Below, one piece after another: positions 23,546-34,986 of a DNA stretch of 64,000 nt. Origin of the DNA: Papaver somniferum (taxonomy: Eukaryota > Streptophyta > Magnoliopsida > Ranunculales > Papaveraceae); NCBI RefSeq assembly GCF_003573695.1, contig NC_039366.1, positions 165,182,339 to 165,246,338 of the forward strand, written 5' to 3'. The notes below the pieces were generated by a model. It saw only the letters and a program-made list of their open reading frames with translations, did not search any database and had not been told where the DNA came from. How positions within the stretch are numbered: the first letter of the stretch is position 1; the number at the start of each line of letters is the position of its first letter. Both the position numbers and the translations under genes were made by a program.

Positions 23546-24931
23546 TCAACCTTCTCTTTGAAAATGTGCTTTAAACTCCGCAGTTGCTTTTCGGATGATT
23601 GAAGAACCTGTGGAAGTCACCTCCTCAATGGAAAAAAGGAAAGTTAGGTGCTTCTTGATCAGGAACTCTTGTGCGTTGATCAGAGGCTTGTGCATCTTGC
23701 TTATCCTTTCTTTGTGCTTTTGAAGGAGCTGAGGTATGCTTGCGCGGCAGTTTGGCTTTCCGTTTGCTCCCTTCTGCAACAGTGTTTGTGGAAGGCTGGA
23801 GGTTTTACTGCCTCTTGATCATACGTCTTCTACCTCGAGTGTCTCGCGGTTCTTCAGCCTTTGTAGCTTTTCCAACAGAGCATGCGCAGTGGTTTTTGAT
23901 CTCTTCGCAGCTTCGTGAAGCTCTGAGAAATTCTGGAATCGAAGATTCTCCAATAGAGCTCCGTAAACCGGGAGCATGCCGTTGATGCACACATCTACTA
24001 GCTGTTGCTCCATGACATTTGGGTCATGACAATCCAGGTCTTGGACTCTGAATCTTTTCACGTAGTCGTTGGGATTTTCACTGACCCTTTGAAACATTCT
24101 TCCAAGGTCAGAGAGAGTAACTTGCTCTTACACGAAAAAATACTTCCCGCAGAAGGCGTTGATCATTTCTCCCCCATTGTTGATGGTCCCCGGTGCGATG
24201 TTGTTGTACCAGGTATATGCTCTGCCTTTCAAGGATTTTGAAAACTCCTTGAGACGAACAACATGGTTATGTTCATGCTCTCCCAAGGCTTCGAGGAAAC
24301 GAGAGACATGTTCTCGAGCATTGCCAGTTCCATCATACAGAGTGAAAGTTGGAGAAATGTAACCTTTTGGAAGGGGAATCCTCTGTGTTGCGGCAGGATA
24401 AGGAGGTTGATGACGATGGACATGCGATGTTTTGTCTTTTCCACGGTTCTCCAAGAGGTGCTCCAGATCCTCGCGAGTGATGAAATTCGATGATCCGTTC
24501 GCTGATGAGTTGTCTGCAACAGTTTTGTGGACTTCGTCGTCTTCTACTGTATGGATTGGAATTACTTCAGGATCGTCGTCTGAGGATTTCTCCTTCTCCT
24601 TTCCCTTCTCTTGATTCTTCTCTGACATCTTGTCAGTAAGATTTTTGAGATAATTACACAGCTCTTTCGGTGTAGCATCCATGTCAGTCTGATTCTTTGT
24701 AAGAGTCTCTTGTGCTTTGATAAGATCAGCAATGGTAGGTGGTGGATCTCCTCTAACTTCTTCAGGGTGTCGTCCGGACAGTGGATGACCTTCGGAGTGA
24801 GGAGGAGTAATGTCACCACCATCAATGTTGGAGGTCGGAATTGTCTCCGGGATATTCTGATTGTTGTTGTTGCTAGTGTTAGCACGGTTTGTGTTAGGAT
24901 TCATAACTGAACCTGACCTGAGATCAACCAT
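23546..24931 (-). pseudogene. gag: Gypsy gag (Tat-like), two in-frame stops
   Basis: One continuous frame of 462 codons from ATG 24931, interrupted by TAA at 24128 and a stop at 23819; both are in frame, so they are nonsense changes rather than indels. N-terminus MVDLRSGSVMN, then a low-complexity Asn/Pro/Thr part, a Lys/Glu-rich coiled segment (EKNQEKGKEKEKSSDDD), then the retrotransposon gag core with YDGTGNAREHVSRFLEALGE and LKGRAYTWYNNIAPGTI (residues ~200-265). The core continues past the first stop with LSDLGRMFQRVSENPNDYVK. The capsid-like protein would package RNA. The zinc knuckle is not visible. Located 40 bases from the primer site, as expected for the first ORF. Confidence 0.85.
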
Positions 24932-24967
24932 CTTGTGAAATTGTGATATTGCAACCGATAGAATGAT

Positions 24968-24988
24968 CTCCCACTGTGGTCGCCAATC
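24968..24988 (-). other. Primer binding site of the Gypsy element
   Basis: Minus strand TTGGCGACCACAGTGGGAG, directly after the LTR end CCCATCTACA. The TGGCG start and following GTGGG are typical of the Tat/Athila lineage. Confidence 0.75.
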
Positions 24989-26689
24989 TGTAGATGGGGA
25001 AAAACGATTTGCTGGTTTTTAAGGAATTGAGGAGACGACCGTACGGAGGAGGCTCCTCGAACCGAGCGAAATGTTAAACCTCACACAGATGCACCGCTGC
25101 AAAGGGGGTGCTTTAGATTCGAGAGATCAATCTTTAGTACTCCGGCCTAAATCAAGACAATGACCTTCCAGAGTAAATTCGGTCACAAGAGAGGATGGGT
25201 TGGTCTGTAGGAGGGAAGCTGAGAAATGTGTGGAGTCAATAGTAATCAAATATTGTGGGTGTGTGAATTATGAATATGATAAGCTCTGAGTGATTGAAAT
25301 TGCTCAATTGAGAGTAGTTGCTCAATTGATGAGTTGATGATCTCGTGTTGTCAGTTTGACATGAGATTGATGATACTGATCATGATTCAGAGACTTATTT
25401 ATATTGCTGGAACTGTAGACACCATGATTCCATGAAGTGTGACAGTTGATGGAATCAAGGAGTGGGGAAATGAAGATCGTTTTTGAAACCAGTTGCTCAA
25501 CGTGTGGAGACGTGGTCGATTTTCCACCCACTACCTCGTGAATTTCTTCAACTGATTGAAAGACTTGCTCACATTCCACCGTGTGTTCAAACACACGTGT
25601 CGTAGACCGCCAGACCAAAACCCTAAGTGATATCCCCCCAAGTGACACGATTGACGTCTCGTGGTTTGTTAGTCAATTGATGACTTCGTGGTTTGATGGG
25701 ACGATTAGTCCATGTAATCGTTGAGTTGAACATGATGTTCTGAAACTCATGAATTGAACATGTCATGAGACAGAGGTATAGTTCTTACGATGAAGTGAGC
25801 AAGTATTGCTCATTCGATGGATCGTTGAATATCGATTGTTGAACCAATATTGAGCAAATATTCCTCATCTGAGCAAGTGCTGCTCATGTGATGAATTGTT
25901 GAATATTTGATCGTCTGAGCATGTGTTGCTCATCTGATGGATTATTGGCAGCGTACCAAAAATATTAATTAGAATATTGGTCGTTGAACCGAGCATAATT
26001 AATAAAATTAATGACCATGAGGTCGTCATAAAATTATTAAGGTTAGAATCTAGAATGATGATCGCTGGATTCAGAAACCCTAATTTAATCGATTGATGAT
26101 CAATTCATGGTTCGTCAGAATTTCCACCATGGGACGAAGGAGGGAGCGACTACATGGGACCGTGGATCAACCATGTAGTGTCCATATGCTCACATGAGAA
26201 AATACGAAGAACTCCTGAAGAGTTGACGATTTGTTGGTGAAAGAATGATTAAATGCTGGTTTAATCATTTATTCGAAAATGCTCGTCTGAGCCTTAGGTG
26301 AGAAAACCTAATTAATTATGACGAGGCGTGGGAACTACCATGGAGTCATGAAACCGGCCATGGGTTGTCCCGTGACTGCCTGACGATCACTTCATGAAAA
26401 TCCAAAGTGTTTGGGAGAGTTTTGGACCTAATACGAGCAATTGTGCAAATTAGGTCAAAAATGTGAAAGTTGATGGGACCGGCTTCCGTGAGCCAAAGAG
26501 CCAATCTTGGTCGGTCAAGATAGCGTGCTCGTGTCCCCAAGGCGTCCGCGTCTCAGTCCTTGGAATTTTGATATTTTCTGGCGTGCAATTGAGCATCCAT
26601 TTGAGAAAATATGCCCAAAATTAGGGTTTCGACGAAACTGAGGAAAAACACCATGAGATGATGAAAAATAATTATAAAATAAGGAATGA

Positions 26690-27530
26690 GGAGGCGTGGG
26701 ACCGCTGTGGTCAAGGCATGGTCGGCCGGTTGTGACCACGGTCCCGTGGTGCCTTTTCCTTAATTTTATAATATTTTGATGATTTTATGAAAAATTCATG
26801 AATTTTGAGAAATTTGATGAATTTAGGGAGTTTCCATGAATTGAAGGAGTTTTCATGAATTGAAGGAAGCAAAAAATATTAAAATAATAAAAACAAGGGC
26901 GTGTGGGACCATGGAGGCATGGTCGGCCGGCTATGGACCGGTCCCACGAGTTTTTCATAATTTTTAATATTTTTTAGGTATTTTGATAATTTGAGGGAAT
27001 TTTTCCTAATTTGAGAGAAATACCATGAAATCAAGGAATTTGATGAATTCAAGGAAAAATAATAATAAAATAATAAAACAAAGGGGCGTGTGGCACCGGC
27101 TAGGGCATGGCAGGCCGGCCAAGGCCCGGTCCCACAAGTTTTCATAATTTAATTTATTTTATTTTATTATTATTATTTGATGATTTGTGCAAAATACCAT
27201 GAAATCAAGGAGTTTTTTCATGAAATTAGAGAAATAATAATAAAATAATAAAGAACTGTGGGGTGTGGGGCCGGTTGGGACCAAGGCATGGCCGATTGGC
27301 CAATGGTCACGCCCCACACTCCTTTCTTTAATTTTATATTATTTTTTATGGATTTATGGAAGTACCATGAAACCGAGGAGTTTCCTCGAGACGAAGGAGA
27401 TTTGATAAAATGAGAGAATTTTCATCAAATCATGGAAAATAATAAAATACATTAAAAATATAAAACTGGCGTGGGATTGACCACGACACGGTCGGTCGGT
27501 CGTGTGTCCTTGCTCCCAGCACCCTGGTCA
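26690..27530. repeat. Five GC-rich inverted modules in AT-rich spacers
   Basis: At about 26693, 26897, 27086, 27258 and 27468, a 45-65 bp GC-rich module of the form GTGGGACC...GGCATGGTCGGCCGG...GGTCCCAC occurs, each able to fold on itself. Spacers of ~130-150 bp are AT-rich with repeated CATGAAATCAAGGA / AATAATAAAATAATAA. Spacing is about 170-210 bp. Confidence 0.75.
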
Positions 27531-27764
27531 ATATTTTTAATTATTTATTATTTTCTTCCCTATTTTGCATAGGTTCATCGTTTCGTTGTATTTTGAAATA
27601 CTCGTTCGTGCGGTGACTGTTAGTGTATCGTTGTTGAGTACACCTTCACCATTTGAATCGGGGCTTACTTAGAGGTAGCTCAAACGCCCGGTTGTTGATT
27701 ATTTATTACTAATTGTGGAATTCGGTGGAGAATAATTCACAAAACTGAGCAATAAGATGTTTAT

Positions 27765-28115
27765 TATTAATTCATAGGATCAGCTGAGGATTCGACTACG
27801 AATTCAGAATAATAAAGTGAGCATTGCCATTCCATGGGATCGTAGATTCGACCATAGAATCAGAGTAATTAAGATTTATCTATTACCATTTATGAGACCA
27901 GTTGTGGTTTCGATCATGAAATCGGAGTAATGAGATAATATAGTTATTGATATTCTATGAGATCAAGCCGTCGATTCGATCATAGAATCAGAACAATTGT
28001 TATTGCCATTCCGTGGGACCAGTCGCAGATTCGACCATGGAATAGGAGCAATTGTTATTGCCATTCCATGGGACCAGTCGTGGATTCGACCATGGAATAT
28101 GAGAAATTGTAATTA
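27765..28115. repeat. Six hairpin units of about 60 bp
   Basis: Each unit has two arms such as ATTCCATGG and CCATGGAAT around a conserved loop containing GATTCGA. Arm changes are often paired between units (ATTCTATGA with TCATAGAAT at 27950-27990; ATTCCATGG with CCATGGAAT at 28062-28098), so pairing is kept. Confidence 0.75.
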
Positions 28116-28520
28116 GGAATAATTAACTTTGTGGCTCTATACTAGCAGAGCAAGCTGTCTAGGAGCATTAATTATCTCGATATGAGCTTGTCGGTAAGTC
28201 ATATCCTTTATATAGTCAGGGTAAATTCGTTGTTTGTTCCTGAAGACGTTATCGCTCTATACTAGCAGAGCAAACTGTCTAGGAGCCGTCCATCTCGTGA
28301 TACTATATAGAAATAATCACCGAAAGTATTCAGTATTCATGAGATATGATGTTGTCCAGTCGTGAGACTACATATCTACATGTACTCTGAGAGAAAGTAC
28401 TCTCCGTTGAGAATTCGATGAGAGACCCGTGTCTCGATACTCACGTCTGATTGCTGGATCAGAGCTTCGTATAATTATGAGTTTACAATTTTAGCCCTTG
28501 TCGAAAATCCACCATCTACA

Positions 28521-29504
28521 TTTAGATTATTTTTTTTTCCTTTTTATGTGTTTCTTTTTGTATTTCTTTTCAGGGAATTTTTGAGGATGATGACTTCTTC
28601 CGAGGAGACGTCACCTAAGATGACATTGGCAGAATATAAGCGTAGAAATTCAAATCATCATGCATCCTCATCTGAGATGACGCTTGGTGAATACATGCAG
28701 AGGCAACGGTATGGAGTTTTTGGTCCACATGTGGTAAGTGAAGAATCTCCTTTAGAGATATACGAGAAGTATTATAAACACACACCACCTAGTTTGGAAC
28801 AAAGATTGAGAGTTCTTGAATGTCAAAGATTATTTGCTGATGATGATGATGAATCATGTAGCGACTCTCTGTCCCATACTGAATATATAGATGACCCTGT
28901 GAATGATTGTGTAGATGATTCGTCTAATTTATTAGAAGAACCTATCTCGCAAGATCTTTCACCCAACTTAGAGGTTGTTTCTAGTCCCCTAGACTTCCAA
29001 AAGTTACCTAATTTAGGGTTAGAATTACGTGCTTCAAAAAATTTGTTGGAATACTTTGCATCCAAATACCCAGAGGACGTCCCTTTTTCTAATACCGTGC
29101 ATGAGCCAATTGACAATATCCCAGTCCCAATAGTATCCCCATATTTTGTTCTTTACGCACTTCCTTGTGCAGTAAAAACTTGGTTTAGGGGTAAATCTTT
29201 GTTTTTGATAGTTTTAGTGTCTCCGCATCGTTATAACATAAGTGTGAAGCTGTCATTTACAAATGTTGTATTTTGGGTCGATCCCCAAATTTTCAGGTTG
29301 TTAATTTTTGGGGATCCTTTTTTGTACATTCCAGTAGGTGTATTTTATTTTTATTTTTATATTTTCGTTTACCTTTTTTCATCTTATGGATTTCCCATCT
29401 TAAAGTTTGCATTGAATGACTCAATTACATTGAGGACAATGTAATGTTTCAGTGTGGGGGAGTGGTTAACATTTTACTTTTCTTTTTCAGGAATTTCCTT
29501 ACAT
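28521..29504 (+). pseudogene. Athila-like internal region copy 1 with long ORF (28587-29444)
   Basis: Open frame from ATG 28587 (MMTSSEETSPKMTLAEYKRR), after a splice-acceptor-like TTTCAG at about 28568. About 285 codons: repeated TLAEY/TLGEY motifs, an acidic middle (DDDDESCSDSLSHTEYIDD), then a conserved block NLGLELRASKNLLEYFASK and a hydrophobic C-terminal part with VFWVDPQIFRLLIFGDPF. The same product is encoded at 31798-32632, and the minus-strand ORF at 38234-40020 ends with the related motif GDPHLFRLLLYAS. I take it as a gag-like or accessory protein of a non-autonomous Athila-type family; no catalytic motif. The 5' part of this internal region (primer site) was lost with the Gypsy insertion. 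Near 29418 is ACATTGAGGACAATGT followed by GTGTGGGGGAG, a PPT-like tract shared by related elements. Confidence 0.5.
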
Positions 29505-29812
29505 TTTATGACCAGCTGTGTAGCGGGTCTCCAAAAAAAACTAATAATAATAATGATCAGCTGTGTAGCGGGTCTATATAAAAAAAATGATTGTTAGGGT
29601 TATTACCAGCTGTGTAGCGGGTCTTTTCTTTGTTCTTGCATTATATGACCAGCTGTGTAGCGGGTCTTAAAAAAAATAAAAATTATTATGATTATTAGGG
29701 TTATGACCAGCTGTGTAGCGGGTCTTTTCTTTTTTCTTGCATTTTATGACCAGCAGTGTAGCGGGTCTCTCTCTGTCTCTTATTATATGACCAGCAATAT
29801 AGCGGGTCAGTT
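29505..29812 (+). repeat. Seven copies of a 20-nt stem-loop unit (GACCAGCTGTGTAGCGGGTC)
   Basis: Copies at about 29509, 29556, 29605, 29648, 29704, 29747 and 29787, spaced 40-55 bases by AT-rich sequence. The unit pairs GACC with GGTC and GCT with AGC around a GTGT loop. The last two copies have changes in the inner arm. Confidence 0.85.
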
Positions 29813-29819
29813 TTCTGTT

Positions 29820-29858
29820 TTTGCTCGAGGACTAGCAAAATGTAAGTGTGGGGGAATT
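29820..29858 (+). promoter_or_regulatory. Conserved block and polypurine tract before subfamily-1 LTR
   Basis: CTCGAGGACTAGCAAAAT, then AAGTGTGGGGGAATT, then LTR TGATGAGC. The same arrangement occurs at 33147-33185 and, diverged, on the minus strand at 37119-37160. Confidence 0.75.
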
Positions 29859-31646
29859 TGATGAGCACGAAAGTGCGACGCATTTTCACCCATAAATACA
29901 TTAACTGGGACTCATTTTATCACTAATAACTTGTTTGTCGGTATTCTTGTGAAATAAGCTCTTATGGAGAGAGTTGCTCGAAAAGTGGTTTTTGTACCCC
30001 CGGAGGACACGTGTTATTCGGACTCTCACCGTTGGATAAGAGGCACCTCAATTACTAAGGGGCACCCAGGTCACCCCGAAAGGCATCTGATATTCGCACC
30101 CCAGTTCAGGATAGGGGCACTTCATCTTCAACAATTCAAAATTCTGTTTTTGGCGGGGAAATGGCAGCAGAATTAGGGTTTCGGTTTTGGAGGTCTTATA
30201 GTGAGACTAAATGGCTGAAATCAAATGGGTTTGTTCCTAGAGCCTAAACAGACGTGGTGACATGCTTTGTTTCAGTTATATTTGGCTGGATAATCAACGA
30301 TTGATGGAAGCAGCAAGAACAGTTTTGGCGGGAAAACTGGTTTTGAACTGCCGGAGTTAGGGTTTTGATTCTAGAGGATTTTGAGTGAGACTCAATGGCT
30401 AAAATTTCACGGAACGACTTGATTAAGTTTATAGGGCATGGTATGATCAATGGTTTGGGTTAGAATTGGCTGGAACGTCAGATGGGTTAATCAGGGAGTT
30501 ACGTGTTTCGATAAACCCGATATTGCTGTTTTGAATTTCGAAGATTTCTAGTGAGATTAAAACGCTGCAATCAGTTGGATAGGGCATGTTACTCTCGGAC
30601 AGGACTGGTAATCCCATCAGAACCGGTAAAATTGAGCCACATCATCGGAGAGAAGAAAACAGGGTGTACGTGCTGAGAAGATACACTCCATTAATCCCGA
30701 GCAGAGTTGGTGAGATTTTCTTTCCGTTTTTATTTGAGAACGAGCTGTCGTGGTCAACAAAAGCGTGTAGGAGTGAATCTGCAACCATGCAGACGCGTGA
30801 TGGAGCTAAAGAATGAAGATCATTCTCACAACAGACCGTGAAAGATAAACATAATTACTACGGGATTATTCACATTCACTGGGGAATATCTCGGTGTTGT
30901 TGGGTATAAATAAGTCAGCAGAGTCGAACAGAAGGGACATCGAGAGTTTGGGGCAGAGACTGAGGGTAAAAGAGGAGGTTGTAGAGTGAATCATCACCTG
31001 CAGGAAGAATAAGCCACGAAGAAAATAAGACTGCAAACTGCAGTCGTTATTTCTAGTGTCTTATTTTTCCAACATCCTAGCGTCTTAAATTTTGTAACAG
31101 TCCATTGTAACAAGTAGCTTCAGTTTGCAACAAATATTGTTCTGTAACGCCTATACAGCGTTGCGGATTCATTGTTTTATTAATAAAAACACCATTTGAG
31201 CTATAAATCATAATTTTTGAGTGTGTTTTTATCATGAGAAGCTAGATCCCAACACTGGGTCGACGGAGGAAGCCGTACTTCATACATGGGTGAATTTTTT
31301 TTATTTTCTATTTGACTTTTGCACTTAATTAAAATAGAATTATGATTTGAAAAAATTAGTTATTATTTTATTAGATGGGTCATGCTTGCTCAGATGTTTG
31401 ATGTCCCATGCTTACGATTTATAACTAATGTTTGGAGAATCTACCTTGGAAAGAATAAGAGTCGATGTTGTTTTATTTGTCGAGCGATAATTGTTTGAGA
31501 ATGAATAATTGAACCTATTGATATGAGTTTGGCCGACTCCTAGACCCGGTAACTCTCTATTTTATTCCTTTAAAATTAATTTTAACAAGTCTTAGAGTTC
31601 GAATCCTATTTACTAAAAAAACAACGACAATCAAAAATGTTAATCA
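29859..31646 (+). repeat. Subfamily-1 LTR, copy 2 (1,788 bp)
   Basis: Complete: TGATGAGCACG to TGTTAATCA. Polypurine tract on the left, primer site on the right, so it serves as 3' LTR of one unit and 5' LTR of the next. Confidence 0.9.
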
Positions 31647-31797
31647 TTTTGGCGCCGCCGACGCGGATTTGTTTTTAGGTTTATTTTTTTATTTTTTTTA
31701 TTATTATTTGTACAGTATTTTCATTTTATTTTATTTTAGATTATTTTTTTTCCTTTTTATGTGTTTCTTTTTGTATTTCTTTTCAGGGAATTTTTGA
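31647..31797 (+). other. Primer site and leader of subfamily-1 unit 2
   Basis: TTTTGGCGCCGCCGACGCGG follows the LTR: a TGGCGCC-type primer site as in Athila/Tat elements. The T-rich leader that follows ends in a TTTCAG acceptor-like site. Confidence 0.75.
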
Positions 31798-32640
31798 GGA
31801 TGATGACTTCTTCCGAGGAGACGTCACCTAAGATGACATTGGCAGAAATAAGGGTAGAAATTCAAATCAGCATGCATCCTCATCTGAGATGACGCTTGGT
31901 GAATACATGCAGAGGCAACAGTATGGAGTTTTTGATCCACATGTGGTAAGTGAAGAATCTCCTTTAGAGATATACGAAAAGTATTATAAACACACACCAC
32001 CTAGTTTGGAACAAAGATTGAGAGTTCTTGAATGTCAAAGATTATTTGCTGATGATGATGATGAATCATGTAGTGACTCTCTGTCCCATACTGAATATAT
32101 AGATGACTATGTGAATGATTGTGTAGATGATTCGTCTAATTTATTAGAAGAACCTATCTCGCAAGATCTTTCACCCAACTTAAAGGTTGTTTCTAGTCCC
32201 CTAGACTTCCAAAAGTTACCTAATTTAGGGTTAGAATTATGTGCTTCAAAAAAATTGTTGGAATACTTTGCATCCAAACACCCAGAGGACGTCCCTTTTT
32301 CTAATACCGTGCATGAGCCAATTGACAATATCCCAGTCCCAATAGTATCCCCATATTTTGTTCTTTACGCACTTCCTTGTGCAGTAAAAACTTGGTTTAG
32401 GGGTAAATCTTTGTTTTTGATAGTTTCAGTGTCTCCGCATTGTTATAACATAAGTGTGAAGCTGTCATTTACAAATGTTGTATTTTGGGTCGATCCCCAA
32501 ATTTTCAGGTTGTTAATTTTTGGGGATCCTTTTTTTGTACATTCCAGTAGGTGTATTTTATTTTTATTTTTCTTTTTTCGTTTACTTTTTTTCATCTTAT
32601 GGATTTCCCATCTTAAATTTTGCATTGGATGACTCAATTA
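31798..32640 (+). pseudogene. Athila-like ORF, copy 2 (frameshifted start)
   Basis: Same product as 28587-29444. The start ATG (about 31800) is followed by loss of one base within AGAATATAAG (here AGAAATAAG, about 31846), which breaks the first ~30 codons; the frame reopens at MTLGEYMQRQQYGV (31889) and runs to 32632. Substitutions against copy 1 are few. The hydrophobic end also differs by an indel in a T-run near 32530, changing the last residues. Function as for copy 1. Confidence 0.55.
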
Positions 32641-32714
32641 CATTGAGGACAATGTAATGTTTAAGTGTGGGGGAGTGGTTAACGTTTTACTTTTCTTTTT
32701 CAGGAATTTCCTTA

Positions 32715-32769
32715 CATTTTATGACCAGCTGTGTAGCGGGTCTCCAAAATAAAAAAATAAAAAAATAAT

Positions 32770-32806
<37 letters not shown>

Positions 32807-33136
32807 GCCCTCAGAGGTACGTTTTCATAATAATAATCAGCTGTGTAGCGGGTCTATATAAAAAAAATGATTGTTAGGGTTATGACCAGCTGTGTAGCGG
32901 GTCTTTTCTTTGTTCTTGCATTATATGACCAGCTGTGTAGCGGGTCTTAAAAAAAATAAAAATTATTATGATTATTAGGGTTATGACCAGCTGTGTAGCG
33001 GGTCTTTTTTTTTTCTTGCATTTTATGACCAGCTGTGTAGCGGGTCTTCAAAAAAAAAAAAAAAAACTAATTATGACCAGCTGTGTAGCGGGTCTCTCTC
33101 TGTCTCTTATTATATGACCAGCTGTGTAGCAGGTCA
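32715..33136 (+). repeat. Eight copies of the 20-nt stem-loop unit, copy 2 array
   Basis: Copies at about 32721, 32837, 32882, 32926, 32983, 33027, 33074 and 33116. One more than the copy at 29505-29812; most are exact, and the last has one change (AGCAGGTC). Confidence 0.85.
32762..32806 (+). repeat. (TAA)n microsatellite
   Basis: About 14 TAA/ATA units, absent from the sister internal region near 29530, so it expanded after the copies separated. Confidence 0.9.
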
Positions 33137-33185
33137 GTTTTCTGTTTTTGCTCGAGGACTAGCAAAATGTAAGTGTGGGGGAATT

Positions 33186-34974
33186 TGATGAGCTCGAAAG
33201 TGCGACGCATTTTCACCCATAAATACATTAACTGGGACTCATTTTATCACTAATAAACTTGTTTGTCGGTATTCTTGTGAAATAAGCTCTTATGGAGAAA
33301 GTTTCTCGAAAAGTGGTTTTCGTACCCCGGAGGACACGTGTTATTCGGACTCTCACCGTTGGATAAGGGGAACCTCAATTACTAAGGGGCACCTCTTTTC
33401 ACCCCAAAAGGCATCTAATATTCGCACCCCAGTTCAGGATAGGGGCACTTCATCTTCAACAATTCAAAATTCTGTTTTTGACGGGAAAATGGCAGCAGAA
33501 TTAGGGTTTCGGTTTTGGAGGTCTTATAGTGAGTCTAAATGGCTGAAATCAAATGGGTTTGTTCCTAAGCCTAAACAGACATGGTGACGTTCTTTGTTTC
33601 AGTTATATTTGGCTGGATAATCAACGATTGATGGAAGCAGCAAGAACAGTTTTGGCGGGAAAACTGGTTTTGAACTGCCGGAGTTGGGGTTTTGATTCTA
33701 GAGGATTTTGAGTGAGACTCAATGGCTAAAATTTCACGGAACGACTTGATTAAGTTTATAGGGCATGATATGATCAATGGTTTGGGTTAGAATAGGCTGG
33801 AACGTCAGATGGAATAAATCAGGGAGTTACGTGTTTCAATAAACCCGATATTTCTGTTTTGAATTTGGAAGATTTCTAGTGAGATTAAAACGCTGCAATC
33901 AGTTGGATAAGGCCTGTTACGCTCGGACAGGACTGGTAATCCCATCAGAACCGGTAAAATTGGGCCGCATCATCGGAGAGAAGAAAACAGGGTGTACGTG
34001 CTGAGAAGATACACTCCATTAATCCCGAGCAGAGTTGGTGAGATTTTCTTTCCGTTTTTATTTGAGAATGAGCTGTCGTGGTCAACAGAAGCGTGTAGGA
34101 GTGAATATACAACCATGCAGACGCGTGATGGAGCTAAAGAAGGAAGATTATTCTCACAACAGACCGTGGAAGATAAACATAATTACTACGGGATTATTCG
34201 CATTCACTGGGGAATATCTCGGCGCTATTGGGTATAAATAAGTTAGCAGAGTCAAAGAGAAGGGACATCGAGAGTTTGGGGCAGAGACTGAGGGTAAAAG
34301 AGGAGGTTGTAGAGTGAATCATCACCTGCAGGAAGAATAAGCCACGAAGAAAATAAGACTGCAAACTGCAGTCGTTATTTCTAGTGTCTTATTTTTCCAA
34401 CATCCTAGCGTCTAAAATTTTGTAACAGTCCATTGTAACAAGTAGCTTCAGTTTGCAACAAATATTGTTCTGTAACGCCTATTCAACGTTGCAGATTCAA
34501 TTTTTTATTAATAAAAACACCATTTGAGCTATAAATCATATTTTGGGAGTGTGTTTTTATCATGAGAAGCTAGACCCCAACACTGGGTCGACAAAGGAAG
34601 CCGGACTTCATACATGGGTGAACTTGTTTTATTTTCTGTTTGACTTTTGCACTTAATTAAAATAGAATTATGATTTGAAAATTTTAGTTATTATTTTATT
34701 AGATGGGTCATGCTTGCTTAGATGTTTGATGTCGCATGTTTACGATTTATAACTAATGTTTGGAGAATCTACCTTGGCAAGAATAAGAGTCGATGTTGTT
34801 TTATTTGTCGAGCGATAATTGTTTGAGAATGAATAATTGAACCTATTGATATGAGTTTGGCCGAATCCTAGACCCAGTAACTCTGTATTTTATTCCTTTA
34901 AAATTAATCTTAACAAGTCTTAGAGTTCGAATCCTATTTACTAAAAAAACAACGACAATCAAAAATATTAATCA
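33186..34974 (+). repeat. Subfamily-1 LTR, copy 3 (1,789 bp)
   Basis: TGATGAGCTCG to ATTAATCA. Polypurine tract on its left; on its right only TTTTGC remains before the inverted subfamily-2 LTR. Confidence 0.9.
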
Positions 34975-34986
34975 TTTTGCAAAAAT
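34975..34986. other. Head-to-head junction of two primer binding sites
   Basis: TTTTGCAAAAAT. The intact forms are TTTTGGCGCC (plus, 31647) and GGCGCCAAAAAT (inverted, 35957 and 40558). The junction is what remains when the two palindromic GGCGCC cores are fused with loss of a few bases. Confidence 0.7.

Larger units (their letters stand above)
16592..28520 (-). mobile_element. Gypsy (Tat-like) element with gag and decayed protease, no RT/integrase
   Basis: 5' LTR 24989-28520, primer site TTGGCGACCACAGTGGGA after it, gag on the minus strand (24931-23546), a protease-like remnant (about 23300-22950), then 4 kb without pol and a polypurine tract before the 3' LTR (18669). The 3' LTR lacks its last ~1.45 kb, deleted together with ~115 bases of the host element at 16588-16591. 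The element lies within the left arm of the composite; at its right end, host sequence resumes at 28521 (TTTAGATTATT, equal to about 31737). Confidence 0.75.
24989..28520 (-). repeat. Gypsy 5' LTR (3,532 bp)
   Basis: TG at 28520 (TGTAGATGGTGG) to CA at 24989 on the minus strand. Contains two hairpin arrays and a duplicated block (TATACTAGCAGAGCAA at about 28138 and 28258). Bases 24989-26436 have no counterpart in the truncated 3' LTR; they include many TGCTCA/TGAGCA motifs (25790-25930). Confidence 0.85.

Noticed and set aside
24159..24910. Several plus-strand ORFs over gag
   Set aside because: Shadows of the minus-strand gag, which has recognisable gag motifs.
27765..28115. Possible Pol III B boxes (GGATTCGACC) in the hairpin units
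   Set aside because: One base too long against the B-box consensus and no A box at the right distance; no tRNA fold.
28823..29116. Minus-strand 97-codon ORF (also 32107-32328)
   Set aside because: Shadow of the plus-strand Athila-like ORF.
29505..33136. CRISPR-like array (20-nt repeats with 20-35 nt spacers)
   Set aside because: Plant retroelement context, AT-rich related spacers, no cas genes; repeats are hairpin units of the element.
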